Notes under the pieces: generated by a model
Database searches by the model: none
The model's input: the letters and a program-made list of their open reading frames with translations, nothing else
Told to the model about the DNA's origin: nothing
Assembly (NCBI GenBank): GCA_028564675.1
Contig: JAOVVO010000014.1
Span: 124,001-188,000, forward strand
Direction: 5' to 3'
Source of the DNA: Onchocerca lupi
Lineage: Eukaryota > Nematoda > Chromadorea > Rhabditida > Onchocercidae
DNA length: 64,000 bases
Made by a program: the position numbers and the translations under genes
In this document: piece by piece, positions 39,302 through 50,626 of the stretch
How the letters are laid out: each line of letters starts with the position of its first letter
How positions within the stretch are numbered: the stretch's first letter is position 1

Positions 39302-39607
39302 ATGCTTAAAAACCGGACCATGACCGAGATAGATATCTCATCTTCACCTGCCAAAGGTCGGAGAACCGAAGCTCCAGTAACAAATGTTCATTTCGAGTTG
39401 CAGATAAGCATGAAACAGCAGGAAGAAAGAAACTTTCCAGTTTCAAAATCCTTCGACAACGTAACATCACAGATCCTTATGATCTGCATTGATGGACTTG
39501 TTTATTGTAAGGAAATTTTTAGCGATGAAATAAGCAGTGGAGTTGGAGGGAGTATATTACTTTGCGATGATATAAAAATTCATTTCTCCGCCAAACCAAA
39601 GAAATAA
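39302..39607 (+). CDS. Unidentified single-exon ORF, 101 codons
   Basis: An intact ATG-to-TAA frame with a second in-frame ATG at 39,320. The peptide looks like a real protein: an N-terminal polar part (TEIDISSSPAKGRRTE), a beta-rich middle (NVHFELQISMKQQEE, ILMICIDGLVYCKEIF) and a Gly-rich turn followed by IHFSAKPKK. No signal peptide or membrane segment is evident. It may be a complete small gene or one exon; no family recognised. A dispersed-repeat copy begins about 135 bp downstream, so capture by or origin from an element is possible. Confidence 0.4.
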   Translation: MLKNRTMTEIDISSSPAKGRRTEAPVTNVHFELQISMKQQEERNFPVSKSFDNVTSQILMICIDGLVYCKEIFSDEISSGVGGSILLCDDIKIHFSAKPKK

Positions 39608-39741
39608 GTAAGATAGTTTAAATTAATCAAGTTGGTAGCATGCGAAACAACAAACAGATTTCGCGGGTTTGTTTAAGAATATTCGGATTAAGAGTTCTCA
39701 ATTACTCTTATGCAAATGTATACGGGTATTCATGTGGACAC

Positions 39742-39850
39742 ATCTATATAAATAAAATATAAGTGTTCGTTGTTACTTGTCACACAACATTCAAGTTTCC
39801 CATCAACTAATTTAAAATTTTGATACAACGTTGCATTCACAAACGTGAGC
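39742..39850. repeat. Dispersed repeat copy 2 (Helitron-like head?)
   Basis: The copy contains ATCTATATAAATAAAA and, 79 bp on, TGATACAACGTTGCATTC (39,821-39,838), matching the copy at 19,681 in content and spacing. The DNA that follows, to about 39,960, is clearly GC-richer than its surroundings and may be part of the same element. Confidence 0.5.
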
Positions 39851-40911
39851 GTAAGATCTTTCGGATTACTGAAGCCAGTCACGCGAAACGTGGCCGGCTC
39901 CAATAACAGAGTTGCGATTGCTACTGATATTGAGCGTCGTTTAAGATCTCATCAAGACTTTGCGAAAATATTATTGCAATTTATGAAGAATACTATCGGA
40001 AAAAATTTCAAAAATCAAGGCTAGTTGTGCAAAAAATTTCTAAGCAAGTTGAAAAATTTGCGTTATACTATCTTTTGCATTAATGTCAGAAGAATTATTT
40101 TAGCCATAACTTCATGAAAATCGAAGAAAAAAAATGATAAGTGAATAGTATCAATAACAAGGTTAAATCCAATATAACATAACAAAAATCTGAAAATAAA
40201 AGTAAGAAATATCTGTAATGAATGAAAAATGAATGCAGAAATAAACCTAGAAAGCTACCACAATTTCAGGTTTTTAGAAAAAGAATTTTTTTTTCCTTTT
40301 ATAAAAAAGAGAGAACATAAAAGACAATTTGAATGCTTGAAACTGAACTAAAACTTGCTCCGGATAAAGGGTCATAATTTTAGATCTGTTAAGTCACTGA
40401 AACAATTAAATTGGAACGAAGACGAAATGAAATTCCATTTTCAAATATAGTGAACACTCCTTTGAGTTTCAATTATATGCTAAAATGAATTACTATTAAA
40501 ATTTGATTCGACAAGACATATCGTTCACATCAAAATGTAAATCGCCGAGATCCAGAACAAAAATAGATAATGGTAATAGAACATAAAAGAAAAAAAAAAT
40601 TAACAGAAATCTGATAACTTATGAAAATTACAATTATGAGCAGCATAATCAACAACTTAAAGTTATGAAAGACTATCTTTACATATTGTAATCCGTAGTC
40701 AAATTTGAACTGACAGCGACGAAAGAAAATTGCAATTCAATTTTGGGTTAAGATCAATAAGAAATACCAAATAATTTTTTAGGAATCAATCTATTACTGT
40801 GATTTTTCTGAAGAAAGTCAGTTAAAAATTACCAAAATTCAATTTTTATTTAGAAAAGTACAAATTAGAAACAAATCGGAATTCATTCCTTATATCAAAT
40901 AAACACGAATA

Positions 40912-40947
40912 TTAAAATGAAACACAAATTTTTGTGTTTCACTTTAA
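40912..40947. other. Hairpin with 17-bp arms
   Basis: TTAAAATGAAACACAAA and TTTGTGTTTCACTTTAA pair with one mismatch around a 2-base spacer. No associated gene. Confidence 0.7.
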
Positions 40948-41287
40948 CAAATTTTAAAAGGAATGAGATCAAGATGAATCATTTTCACTGTACTTTTCCG
41001 GCTAGATCGAAGATCTACATGACCTGCCAATAACTACGTTGAAAAAAATCGCGCATATAAGATGAGATCTTATTCTCCTTTTTTCTAGAAAAAAATTTAC
41101 AGATATTTGAAAAATAAGCGCACTAATCATAAGACACAATTAATATGGAGGATAAAAAGCTGGACAGGCACAAATTATGAAGAAAAATGAAGAAATTCAG
41201 TAGCAGAAAATAATAGATCGTTCAAAGAGATCGAAAAAAGAAGCACACGGTTATTCATTCATTGCTAACATACTTTTTTCTTTGATA

Positions 41288-43901
41288 TTAAACAACTGGA
41301 TTATGTTTCTGGCGAAAATACTCGGTACGTAATGCTTCTGCACATGAAGGTCTTGCTTCTGGCAAGAAAGCTAGCATACTCTGAAATCCTTATCTGATTG
41401 CATTTTTTCTTTTTACACATAAACTTCGGTCAGAGTGGAAATTATATCAAACTGCACAAAGAAATTTGCAAAAAGTCCATGCTTTATTTTTCTCTAATGC
41501 AAAAAAAGAAAAAAAAAAAGACATGAATGATGAAAAACCGCGAATGGCAATACCTATGACTATGACTTCATTTTTCCCAATTTATTTAGAAATCTCTCTA
41601 AACGGATTTCGCGAAACTATGCAAGACGAACAGTGGTATGTGAAATAACGTACTTTTACTAGTTTTGCGGCATCTGGCGGCAATTTCGGTGCGATACGGC
41701 GCATTGGTTGTCCTGGATACGATGGATAAAATGAACGTTCAACAACCGCATTTTGAGGCCATTCGTTGGAAGACGGAGTGCCAAGTTTTCTGCAAAACAT
41801 AATTCATGATGTTCAGCAGTTTATAATGTTATATATGAATAATTTTTTTTTTTTTCAGAAAAATCTTCAAAATCTAGTGTGGGAAAAAAATAAAACTTAA
41901 GAAATTAAACAGAACATGGTCTTAATTTTAAGCTTAGTTTGATTTTCAAAATCATAAAAATCATGATTTTAAGACCAGAAATGAAGCGGAAATCCTAAGA
42001 GAAGAAATAAAAGTGAACTTACTGGAAGATAATACTCAACTGTTGTGCTTCACTGTGTGCTGGGAAAAGTGGTTGGCGCGAATATAATTCGGCAATGATA
42101 CAGCCAGCAGCCCAGATATCTACACCACAGTTATATGAGCACTGAAGTAATACTTCTGGACTACGATACCATAAAGTCACAACCTAAAATCCAGGCATCA
42201 TTGAAACACCGGATGAGGACAATCAAAAAACAATGAACATTCAAATATTACCAGTGTAGTGAAAGATGACTGCATTGAATAGTAGCGAGCTAAACCGAAA
42301 TCAGCAATTTTGATTGTTTGGTCACGATTGATTAATATATTCTGCGGTTTCAGATCTCGATGTATAACATGATTTGAATGAAGAAAATCCAATCCCATCA
42401 AAATCTTAAAGTTGCTTGAAAATAAAAATATGAATGGAACATAATCTATAGCAAATTCATGACATGAAGCAAAATAAGACAGGCATGCCAATTCATCTTA
42501 CAATTGGTAGATGAAGATTATTGAACAATATTTAATAGATTCACAAGATAATTTTTTAAAACGAATTAAAATACAAATATATAATTGTGGTACCAAACAA
42601 AAAAATGTATGATGAAGCAATTAGTTAGTTTAAATACTTAATAAATTTTTGGAATTATAAGTAAGCATATTCAAATGTTTATCGAATTAATTAAAAAATT
42701 AAAAAGATGAAATATGTTCATTTATCCTTAGATATTATTTAAGTCGCCCAACAAATTTAGAAAAATTTTCATTTCACATTCTTATTTTATATTCCAAACA
42801 GAAACAGAATTCTTACCTGTTTTGCAATATGACGACACTGATGATCACCCATGTCGCGAGGAATAGTACGCAAAAATTCATACAAATCCCAGTCACACTT
42901 TTCATAAACAACACTCAAACACATTTCACCCTTATCAATTTGACCATGAAATACATCGTGTAATCTACAAAAATATGTAAATTTTATTTAAGGACTTTCA
43001 TATCGATACAACAACCGATTTTGACGTGCAACTTTTTTGGTTCGTATATGAAGTATAAAATAACAATAAAAATTTGAAATGGAATAAGAGAAATGATGAG
43101 AAAGCAATGAAATAAATTTTCAACCATGAAACTGGAGGTAACTATTCATTTTAGAGATAAAAAAAAAAAAAAAGAAGAAAAAGAAAAAAAAAAAGGAAGC
43201 TGAGAAGAAACAAACTTCACAATATTTGGATGATCCAAACTATGCAACGCTCGTAATGCCGAGATCTCACGTATAATGCTTTGTGGTATGCCATCCTCTG
43301 TTATACGTACAATCATTTTTTTTAGAGCATACTGTAATGAACTATATAAAGAATACATATTCAGGCATTAATGAAAAACTTTGTCCAGATATATAAACAA
43401 ATAAAGTTTATATATTTTATAAAGTCTGATTGGAGAAATTGGAAAATTTACAAAGTCTTGTTGAAGACTGGAAGTGAAAATAATTATTGCAATAGCAAGA
43501 GGATATTTGTGACATTATAAATTTAATTTGTTGTGGAAAAAATCAAATAAACTGAAGAAAAGTTTCCATGGATAAGCAGTATATTAGCAATGTAACCACG
43601 ATTTTCAAGATAAGGTTATACATATGTAGTTGGAATGAAGAGAGCTCAGACAGTGGATCAGAACAAAGCAATTAGCTACAGTAATAACAACTTGACATGA
43701 TTTTTTGAGTACATGAATTAGTTTAAAATCATTTAAAAAATGCTACGCAAAAGGAATGCTCGCCTGTATATTACTGGGTATATGAGTAACCAGATATACA
43801 ATACCATATGCACCTTTCCCAATAACGCGATGCTCCTCATATTCATGAACATTCTCCGGATCATCCATATATCGATCACATCTTGAACAACTTTCCTCCA
43901 T
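41288..43901 (-). CDS. cdk-4: Cyclin-dependent kinase, CDK4/6 type
   Basis: Seven exons, 43901-43764, 43331-43216, 42964-42817, 42404-42252, 42183-42023, 41789-41654 and 41380-41288 (TAA), give 314 residues, a normal CDK length. The glycine loop GKGAYG is at residues 28-33, the ATP-binding Lys at 50 (YALKKM), the cyclin-binding helix PQSIIRE at 62-68, HRDLKPQN from 149 and DFG at 169-171. The activation segment leads to VVTLWYRSPE with Thr183 at the activating position. PQSIIRE in place of PSTAIRE, plus DLYEFLRTIP after the hinge and GLDFLHSNHVIHRDLKPQNIL, favour the CDK4/6 class, the G1 kinase partnered by cyclin D. The assignment within the CDK family is inference. The first intron begins GC rather than GT (CAG|GCGAGC); the alternatives break the frame or shorten the N-lobe. 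Confidence 0.9.
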
Positions 43902-44630
43902 GATATAATAACTGTAAAAAGAAAAACCCAACCAAACACGATATAATGGATAAGATACGGAAATCAGTGTGAAGAAAACGCGCACTGTAATTTTTGAATT
44001 TGATTTGAAATACAAACAACATTCTGTTCAATGACTCATCTCGAAAGAATATCAAAATCAATCGACACGCTATCCAAAGAACTGATTTGTCACGAATCAC
44101 ATTTCTCCTTTCGCTTCGACTCAATAATTAATCAATTTCTTAATCGTTCACTGCGCACTATTTTGCTAATCTTCCCAGTCTTCGTCCAATCCTTCATTAT
44201 AGCAATGTATTAATTACTAATTACATACAGCATTCCTCAATCCTTCCAATACTACCATTCCAGGAAATCATCGCTTTCCACTGTTTCCGGTAACCAAAGG
44301 AATAACTCTCAACTCCATTTAGTTCTCACAATTTGAAAATTGAATTCGCGAATCAATTTTCACATCGAATAGGACGGTATGAAATCAGTCCGTCCTTCCG
44401 ACCGCTTTTTCTCTTTTCGTTCAGTAACTGTTTTGCTTCAGCCAAGCGATTAATGTGAGATTTTGTCGGACTGGAAATTTGCTCTTTGATTGTTGAATTT
44501 CACTTTCATTGAAATGATGGTTTAACTAGCAAGAAATATATGCTTTTGGAGGTATGATCCTCACATATGCAATCGATAAGTGCCGTTGCAATGAGTGAAT
44601 ATTGCTCAGAATAACTGCTGTTAACGACAG
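43902..44630. promoter_or_regulatory. Divergent intergenic region between the CDK and ATG16 genes
   Basis: About 730 bp separate the two start codons, transcribed outward in opposite directions. It must contain both 5' ends and probably a shared or back-to-back promoter. A CAG acceptor precedes each ATG (near 43,912-43,914 and 44,628-44,630), consistent with trans-splicing. No specific factor site could be identified. Confidence 0.5.
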
Positions 44631-45148
44631 ATGGATGAAACTGATAAAGCAGATAACAGTTTCCGTGCAGCAATCATACAGCAGCTTGAGCGTCGAAATG
44701 TTGTATGCAGACAGTTCGATTCATTGTTCTCTTCTTGTAAGCTTTTCTCCTTCGTCGCTCTTTTTCGTTCTTATTTTCGCTAATTTCTCACCAGTAGAAA
44801 TTATTTATGATATTTACTCAGCGATATTCTGAACATATTAAACTCCTTAATAGTAATTCGAAATTAGCATTGTTATTTTGAAGATAATTATCATTACAAA
44901 TCCCTCAAAGGCTTCAATTCTACAATGCTAACGATAGCATCAAATTTTATCTGTTTGTAGATTGTGAACTAACAGAGTATGTGGCGAATATTGTACGTGC
45001 TGGACGTATACGTCCTAGTTCGAGTACTTCGCTGTAAGTTTAATTATTTCCTTGTTGTCCTGATATTTCGGGACAAGCCAGTAATTCACATCACATAAAA
45101 ACATTATGTTTGGTAGATAAGATGAATTTATCTGACCAAATAATGTTT

Positions 45149-45188
<40 letters not shown>

Positions 45189-46503
45189 AATTAATGATAT
45201 TAATTCAGATGTAATGGATGATGTTTTATGTGTTTGTGAAATTTTTTGTCAAGCTATTAATCAAAAGAGTGGCATGATTTGTTCGTATATTGAACTACCA
45301 GAAATTGATATATGTGTGTATTAATGAGATATTCATTCGTATTTTCAACAGCGATATTTGAGAGCAGGAAGCTCGGATCGTACGATAGAACTGGAAGCTG
45401 AGCTTGCAGATCTTTATCGTAAAAAGGAGCAAAATGACCAGCAGTTGATTGAAACAAACAATCGTTTGGGTGTTATTATGCGAGAACTAAGCGCAGTTAA
45501 TATTATGTGAGTTTTAGTTGATGTTAATGTTTATTATCAAGGTTCTGAATGTATTAGATGAATTAATCAAATTAAGTTGGGATATTGCTAGGATTTGTTC
45601 TTAATAGGGCTATTCGTTGTCCCTGCGCTTCTTGTAGTATTCCATAATGCTTCATTGCACCGAGAAATATGAATGACACAAGTGAAGGTTTTACTTTTCA
45701 AAATTAGATATTCAGTCTTCATCTTTATTAAGGTTTTTTCTAGAAATAAATTATAGTAATTCATATAGTGTTAAGTTTATTTTCAAATGAAGAATATTCA
45801 GAAAAGAAGAGTACCAAAAGGAAAATCAAAAGTTGAAGAAAAAATTGAAGGAAAGAGAGGAAGAATTGATTGCACTAGAAGAGGCAAATACTTTGTTGAA
45901 AGATGAGCATTTTGCTTTGCAGGCATGTATTTTAATATTTTTATTGGTATATGAAGATTTTAGCTAGATTTCTATGATGTTGAAATTTGCAGCGCTGTAG
46001 ATTTTTAGTAATTTTAAATTATTTAACGATATAATCTCTTGCATGTATACAGATGTATCCTCTGATTTCATTAGATTAAGATTGTAGAAGACTTTTTAAC
46101 TTTTCTTTTGATGAATTTTATAGATAGAAATGTAGTAATTTACGTATCTTATAGGCAAGTTATAACAGCATTGAAAACAAATATCGAGAAGCACTGGAAG
46201 AAAGAAATAATTTAGTTGATCGAATTAAGGATCTTAAAGAGAAAGAAGTACAATGGTTTAATGAACAAAATGAAAGAGAGCAAGAGTAAACACTTCATTC
46301 GTTTGTGTTTCTTTCTTATCTTTCTTTATAGTATTTTTTTTGATTTGAATTTCGATTTGAAAATAGGACTATTGCTCCATTCTTCTTATATATGTGACGA
46401 AATTAATCCATTGCCATTTTAGTGATGAGCAGATTCTTTCCAAAATGAAATTGTGTTTAGTTAGGAAGGAATTATGACTTAGGAAGATTAAGAAAAACTA
46501 AGA

Positions 46504-46556
<53 letters not shown>

Positions 46557-49500
46557 GGTAGTATGTGATAAGCTTGAATTAACATGACGTTATTGTTTTG
46601 TTTGCTAGATCCAATTTATTATGATCCATATCGTGTTAACACTTAGTGCTTTACCTCGTTGTTAAGAAAAAATAAGTGCACATTAAATATTAGGAGTAGA
46701 CCTATTGAATATCTATATGATTCTTTCGATATATTATCACTCAAACAGTTGGGTTCTATCTGCATAATCTATCTGACTAATTTGTCCCATCTGACTAATT
46801 CGTATGAAGCTTGTGAGACTTATTTCTTTCCTTCTTTCTGAATCCCAATTGTTATTGCTTTTCTTGATTCAATAGTGAAGTGTGCTGGTCCTATTTATTG
46901 GGAATTGACTTTTAGTGCTAGAACAGAAACTACAAAATGCACTATAAAATGTATAAGAACTGTACTTCTAAAAAGTGAAAAGATGAACTTCACCAGGATA
47001 ATTATGCTGAATAACAAAACTAATCATTACAAAAGAAAAGTGCTTTAGATCCCGTTATTTAGGGAACGTCGTCGTCGTTTAGCAGCAGATATTGATTCTG
47101 CGCTAAATATGTCACATAACAACGAGGACAAAACATATGGGTTAGTTAACTAATAAAATATTACTGTGTGAAATATTATCTTGTATCTCTTCCATATTTC
47201 AATGTGCAGTTAATGTGCTGCTTCCTCTTCTCACTTATTTTCTGAGCTTGAAAATTTGTTGGGATAATAAATTCTTGCAGAAAGAATAAAATAGCACTAG
47301 TTCAACAAAAAATAAAAAAAACTGAATCTATGTTTTCTCAAATACAGAAATTGACCTGAATACTAAAATTAAATCTTCATTTTCTCAAATATAGAAATTG
47401 ACTTGAATACTAAAATTAAATATAGTGTAAATATTTGAATACACTGGAAATCCAAAAGTATACGAGTACTTTATGGTAATTACTTTTCTGAATATCTTGT
47501 ACAGTGTAATTCAAATGTTTTCTAGTCGCATTTGCTTTTGATTTTTGGAATCAGTAATAGTTTACAGATTTGAAATTATCAACAGTACAAATCAAGTTGT
47601 TGATTGTAGAGGCGACATTATTCCTAATCACTGTAAAACAAAATTGGTGAGTTAACTTCTCTATATATTCAGAAATTCTATCTATTGTTATAAATTCTAC
47701 AGATGCTTTTTCCGCTCCATTATTACTTAATTGGATCTGAAAAATGTGGTGAATTTATAATTTTATATTATGAAAAAACCAGATTTTTCTGTTGTGTAAA
47801 TAAGTAAATATTAAATTTTTTTTCAAGGATTATGGAGATGATATTAACGATGTTCTTTGGCATCCAAATGGTAAAATGTTTGCGGGAGGTGGTGGCGATC
47901 ACAAACTTCGTTTATACAAATTAGTAGATGACAAATTTGAAAAAATGTAATAAGAAATTAATTATGCTTTCTAACTGAATCGTAATTTTTAGTTGCTTTT
48001 CAGTAGCTTTCAGTTAATGGAAGTTTTTAATCTCTAATGTTAGTAAACTTCTTCATTTTCGTGGTTTACGAAAAAAAAAAAAAAATTGTACAAGTTAACC
48101 TCATATACTGTTTTTAATTCAGTGTTTCTTTGGCTGGTTCGAATGAGTCAATACTACGGATAGACTTCTCAGCCGAAACCAGTCAAGTTCTTGGAGCTGG
48201 CAATGATAATGCTGTTCGCATTTGGGGAACAGATAATCATGTCGTCAAGGTTTGTAATTTTATAACATATCCTCTGAAGTTTTTTGTAATGATAGTTTCT
48301 GTTTATTTATCTTCTTATTTTTTGTTATTTGTTGAATGGTTTATTTCGAATTTCATTAGTTGAGATTTTTAGATTATGGACAATCTTTCAGATGTATTTT
48401 TATTTTCCAATAACTTTTTACCGATTCTGCAAATTATTTTTTTGTTTTCAGCATTCGTTAACAGGACATGGGAATAAAGTGTCATCAGCTAAATTCTTTC
48501 GAGATGGTTTGCAAGTTGTATCTGGGTCTTATGATAGAACCTTTAAATTATGGGATTTAAAAACTGCCAAGTGTACGTTTATACTTTTTATTAGATTTAT
48601 AATTCTGTTTCTGTGTTTCCATGTTCTATTTCTTTAGCATTATTCTAGGGGAAAAAAAACTAAAAAGACAAATAAGAGACGAAAAAAATCAAGAAAAGAT
48701 TTAATTTCTGCGGAAATTTTGATAAGCAAGTTGGAAAATATGCCGTGGCAGAGAACTTTCAGTTTCATCAAACAAAATAGAATTGCAAGGTGTTTATGGA
48801 TCTTATTTTTCAGGTTTGAGAACATATTTTACTAATTCAGTGGTATATGATATAACTTCGAGTGACAAGAGTGGAATGGTGGCTAGTGGTCATTACGATC
48901 GTAAGGTTCGGTTTTGGGATACAAGAATCAATGAACCGGTTCATGTTGTTGAACTTGCCAATAAAGTCACATCATTAGTTCTGTCGCTTGGTAAATTAAT
49001 ATTTCGCTTTGTACTAAGTGCTTCATATTTGTAGGAAAGCGATATCCAAAAAGTTGTTATTACGCTTCACATTTCAAATTTTTATTCGTTTTGTAATTAG
49101 CAACTTTGCAGCTTTTTTTCAAGCTTTTAGAAATTTCTGTCTTGCGCTTCTAATTAGTTCATTATTTCAAGACATAATCTCTATCGATTTTTATGAGAAG
49201 TAAATTACAATAAATTTGCAATATTGAAATGCAAAGTATTTTGATGCTATCTTTTATGGTTTTTGAAACAGGTAATAAACAATGTTAAAAATAACATTTA
49301 GACTGTAATTTATTTCCATGACAAATCATATTAAGATTCTTCCGTCGTACTTGTATCAGCACGAGATGAAACAATGTCATTGATCGATCTTCGTTCATAT
49401 CAAATTGTTCATATATATAGGTATGTCTCTTGAATACTCATTTATCACCGAGGAACAACTCCAGTTATTTGTATAAGTTTAAATCAACTTGTTTCATTAC

Positions 49501-50541
49501 TACCTAATCTAATTCTTTTCTGGAAAATACGTTGGAAAGAAAAAGAGAGATAGTTGTACTGATTATAGTATTTATTTCACTTTCATTTCTTACTTTTAAG
49601 ATTCCTTTCATTTATTTTTTTTTAAATTTATTTCATCATCACAGTAATTTTTCTTTTAGATGTACAAACTAAGAGATCATAAATATAGAGAACCTTTATA
49701 ATCTTTCATTAAAATTTATTGCAGTGCTGATCAGTATCGAATAGGAAGTGATCATATTCGTTGTGCAATAAGTCCTGGAATGGAATATATCGCATCTGGG
49801 TCTAGTGATGGAGCCATTTTTATTTGGAATCTGAAAACAACCAAGCTTGAAAAAACCCTTCAGAAGGACGGACATGAGTAAGTATTTTTCCCCAAAGTTT
49901 TTTATGCATAAGAAGTGTAATTAATGCAGCGAATACTTATTTACTTTCTTTTTTTAGAAGTAAAATACTTTTTCGCTCTGTCTGGTTCAGATTCATTTTA
50001 TACGACTGCTGTACGAGAGAAAGAGAAACGAGAAAAGAATTATCATCCCTCTTTGAAAAAAAGCCATTGAAAATTTTCAAGTTTTTTTGGTTGTAACTAT
50101 TGAATTTGAATTTTCCCTCTCATTCTCATATCCATTATATAGCAAAAATTTTTTTTTCTTTTTTTGAAAAAAGAGGGAAAATCAGCAATTTTCTGTGATA
50201 CAACTTTTACATATTTATATTTTGCAGATTTAAAATAAAAGCTTGCATAATTGTTCCAGTAGAACAGTGATTTTAAAAAATGCGTTTTCACAGTAATCCA
50301 TTGAATATATTAGATGAAATCATTTTTCATTATCGATATTTTTAACACAATGATCCTGATACTTTATTTTGTGACCAAAAAATTTGGTTCATTTTCGATA
50401 TATGTAAAAGCAATAATTCGATCAAATGTTATGTATTTTTTATCTTTCAGACGAGGTGTACATTCAGTTTCTTGGCATCCCAAAGGAAATATGTTGCTTA
50501 GTGCAGGAAAGGAAAAAACTATTTGCTTATGGACTGTTTGA
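44631..50541 (+). CDS. atg-16: Autophagy protein ATG16 homologue (coiled coil plus WD40)
   Basis: Fourteen exons join in phase to 534 residues: 44631-44736, 44961-45033, 45363-45506, 45802-45922, 46155-46285, 47063-47140, 47568-47646, 47828-47946, 48123-48249, 48452-48572, 48814-48990, 49336-49420, 49725-49877, 50451-50541 (TGA). The N-terminus (FRAAIIQQLERRNVVCRQFD) matches the ATG5-binding helix. Residues about 61-217 are charged coiled coil for dimerisation. Residues 245-534 form a WD40 propeller with repeat ends RLYK, VRIW, FKLWD, VRFWD, LIDL, IFIWN and ICLW. ATG16 with ATG12-ATG5 directs lipidation of ATG8/LC3 on the phagophore. The intron after exon 4 starts GC (CAG|GCATGT). The exon 3 acceptor (TTTGAG) is chosen because it alone keeps the frame; the obvious upstream CAG would not. 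Confidence 0.92.
45151..45187. repeat. Poly(T) run in ATG16 intron 2
   Basis: 37 consecutive T residues, 175 bp before the exon 3 acceptor. Confidence 0.9.
46505..46556. repeat. (ATT)n microsatellite in ATG16 intron 5
   Basis: About 17 uninterrupted trinucleotide units. Confidence 0.95.
47333..47422. repeat. Tandem duplication in ATG16 intron 6, 47-bp period
   Basis: TTTTCTCAAATACAGAAATT ... TACTAAAATTAAAT occurs twice with 2-3 substitutions. Because the unit contains AATACAG, later AATATAG, it duplicates an acceptor-like site inside the intron. Confidence 0.85.
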
Positions 50542-50568
50542 TTTTGATAACTTATTCTCAGTTTGATT

Positions 50569-50574
50569 TTTATT
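50569..50574 (-). terminator. Poly(A) signal candidate for the P450 gene
   Basis: AATAAA on the minus strand (TTTATT on plus), 53 nt beyond the P450 stop and 28 nt from the ATG16 stop codon on the other strand. Confidence 0.5.
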
Positions 50575-50626
50575 TCATACTTTTCATTTTGTATATATGC
50601 TTTTGTTCATTTTGTTTTATGATAAT

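Larger units (their letters stand above)
33706..41287. other. Long intergenic region
   Basis: Mostly AT-rich non-coding DNA. It contains an ORF at 36,506-36,720 running into a poly(A)/(CAAA)n tract, a foldback element at 38,417-38,550, an intact 101-codon ORF at 39,302-39,607, a second dispersed-repeat copy at 39,742-39,850 and a hairpin at 40,912-40,947. A GC-richer patch lies at 34,930-35,060 with no supported gene. Confidence 0.55.

Noticed and set aside
44961..45033. ATG inside this exon as the start of the ATG16 gene
   Set aside because: That frame gives a hydrophobic peptide unlike ATG16. The exon at 44,631-44,736 supplies the conserved ATG5-binding helix and joins in phase.
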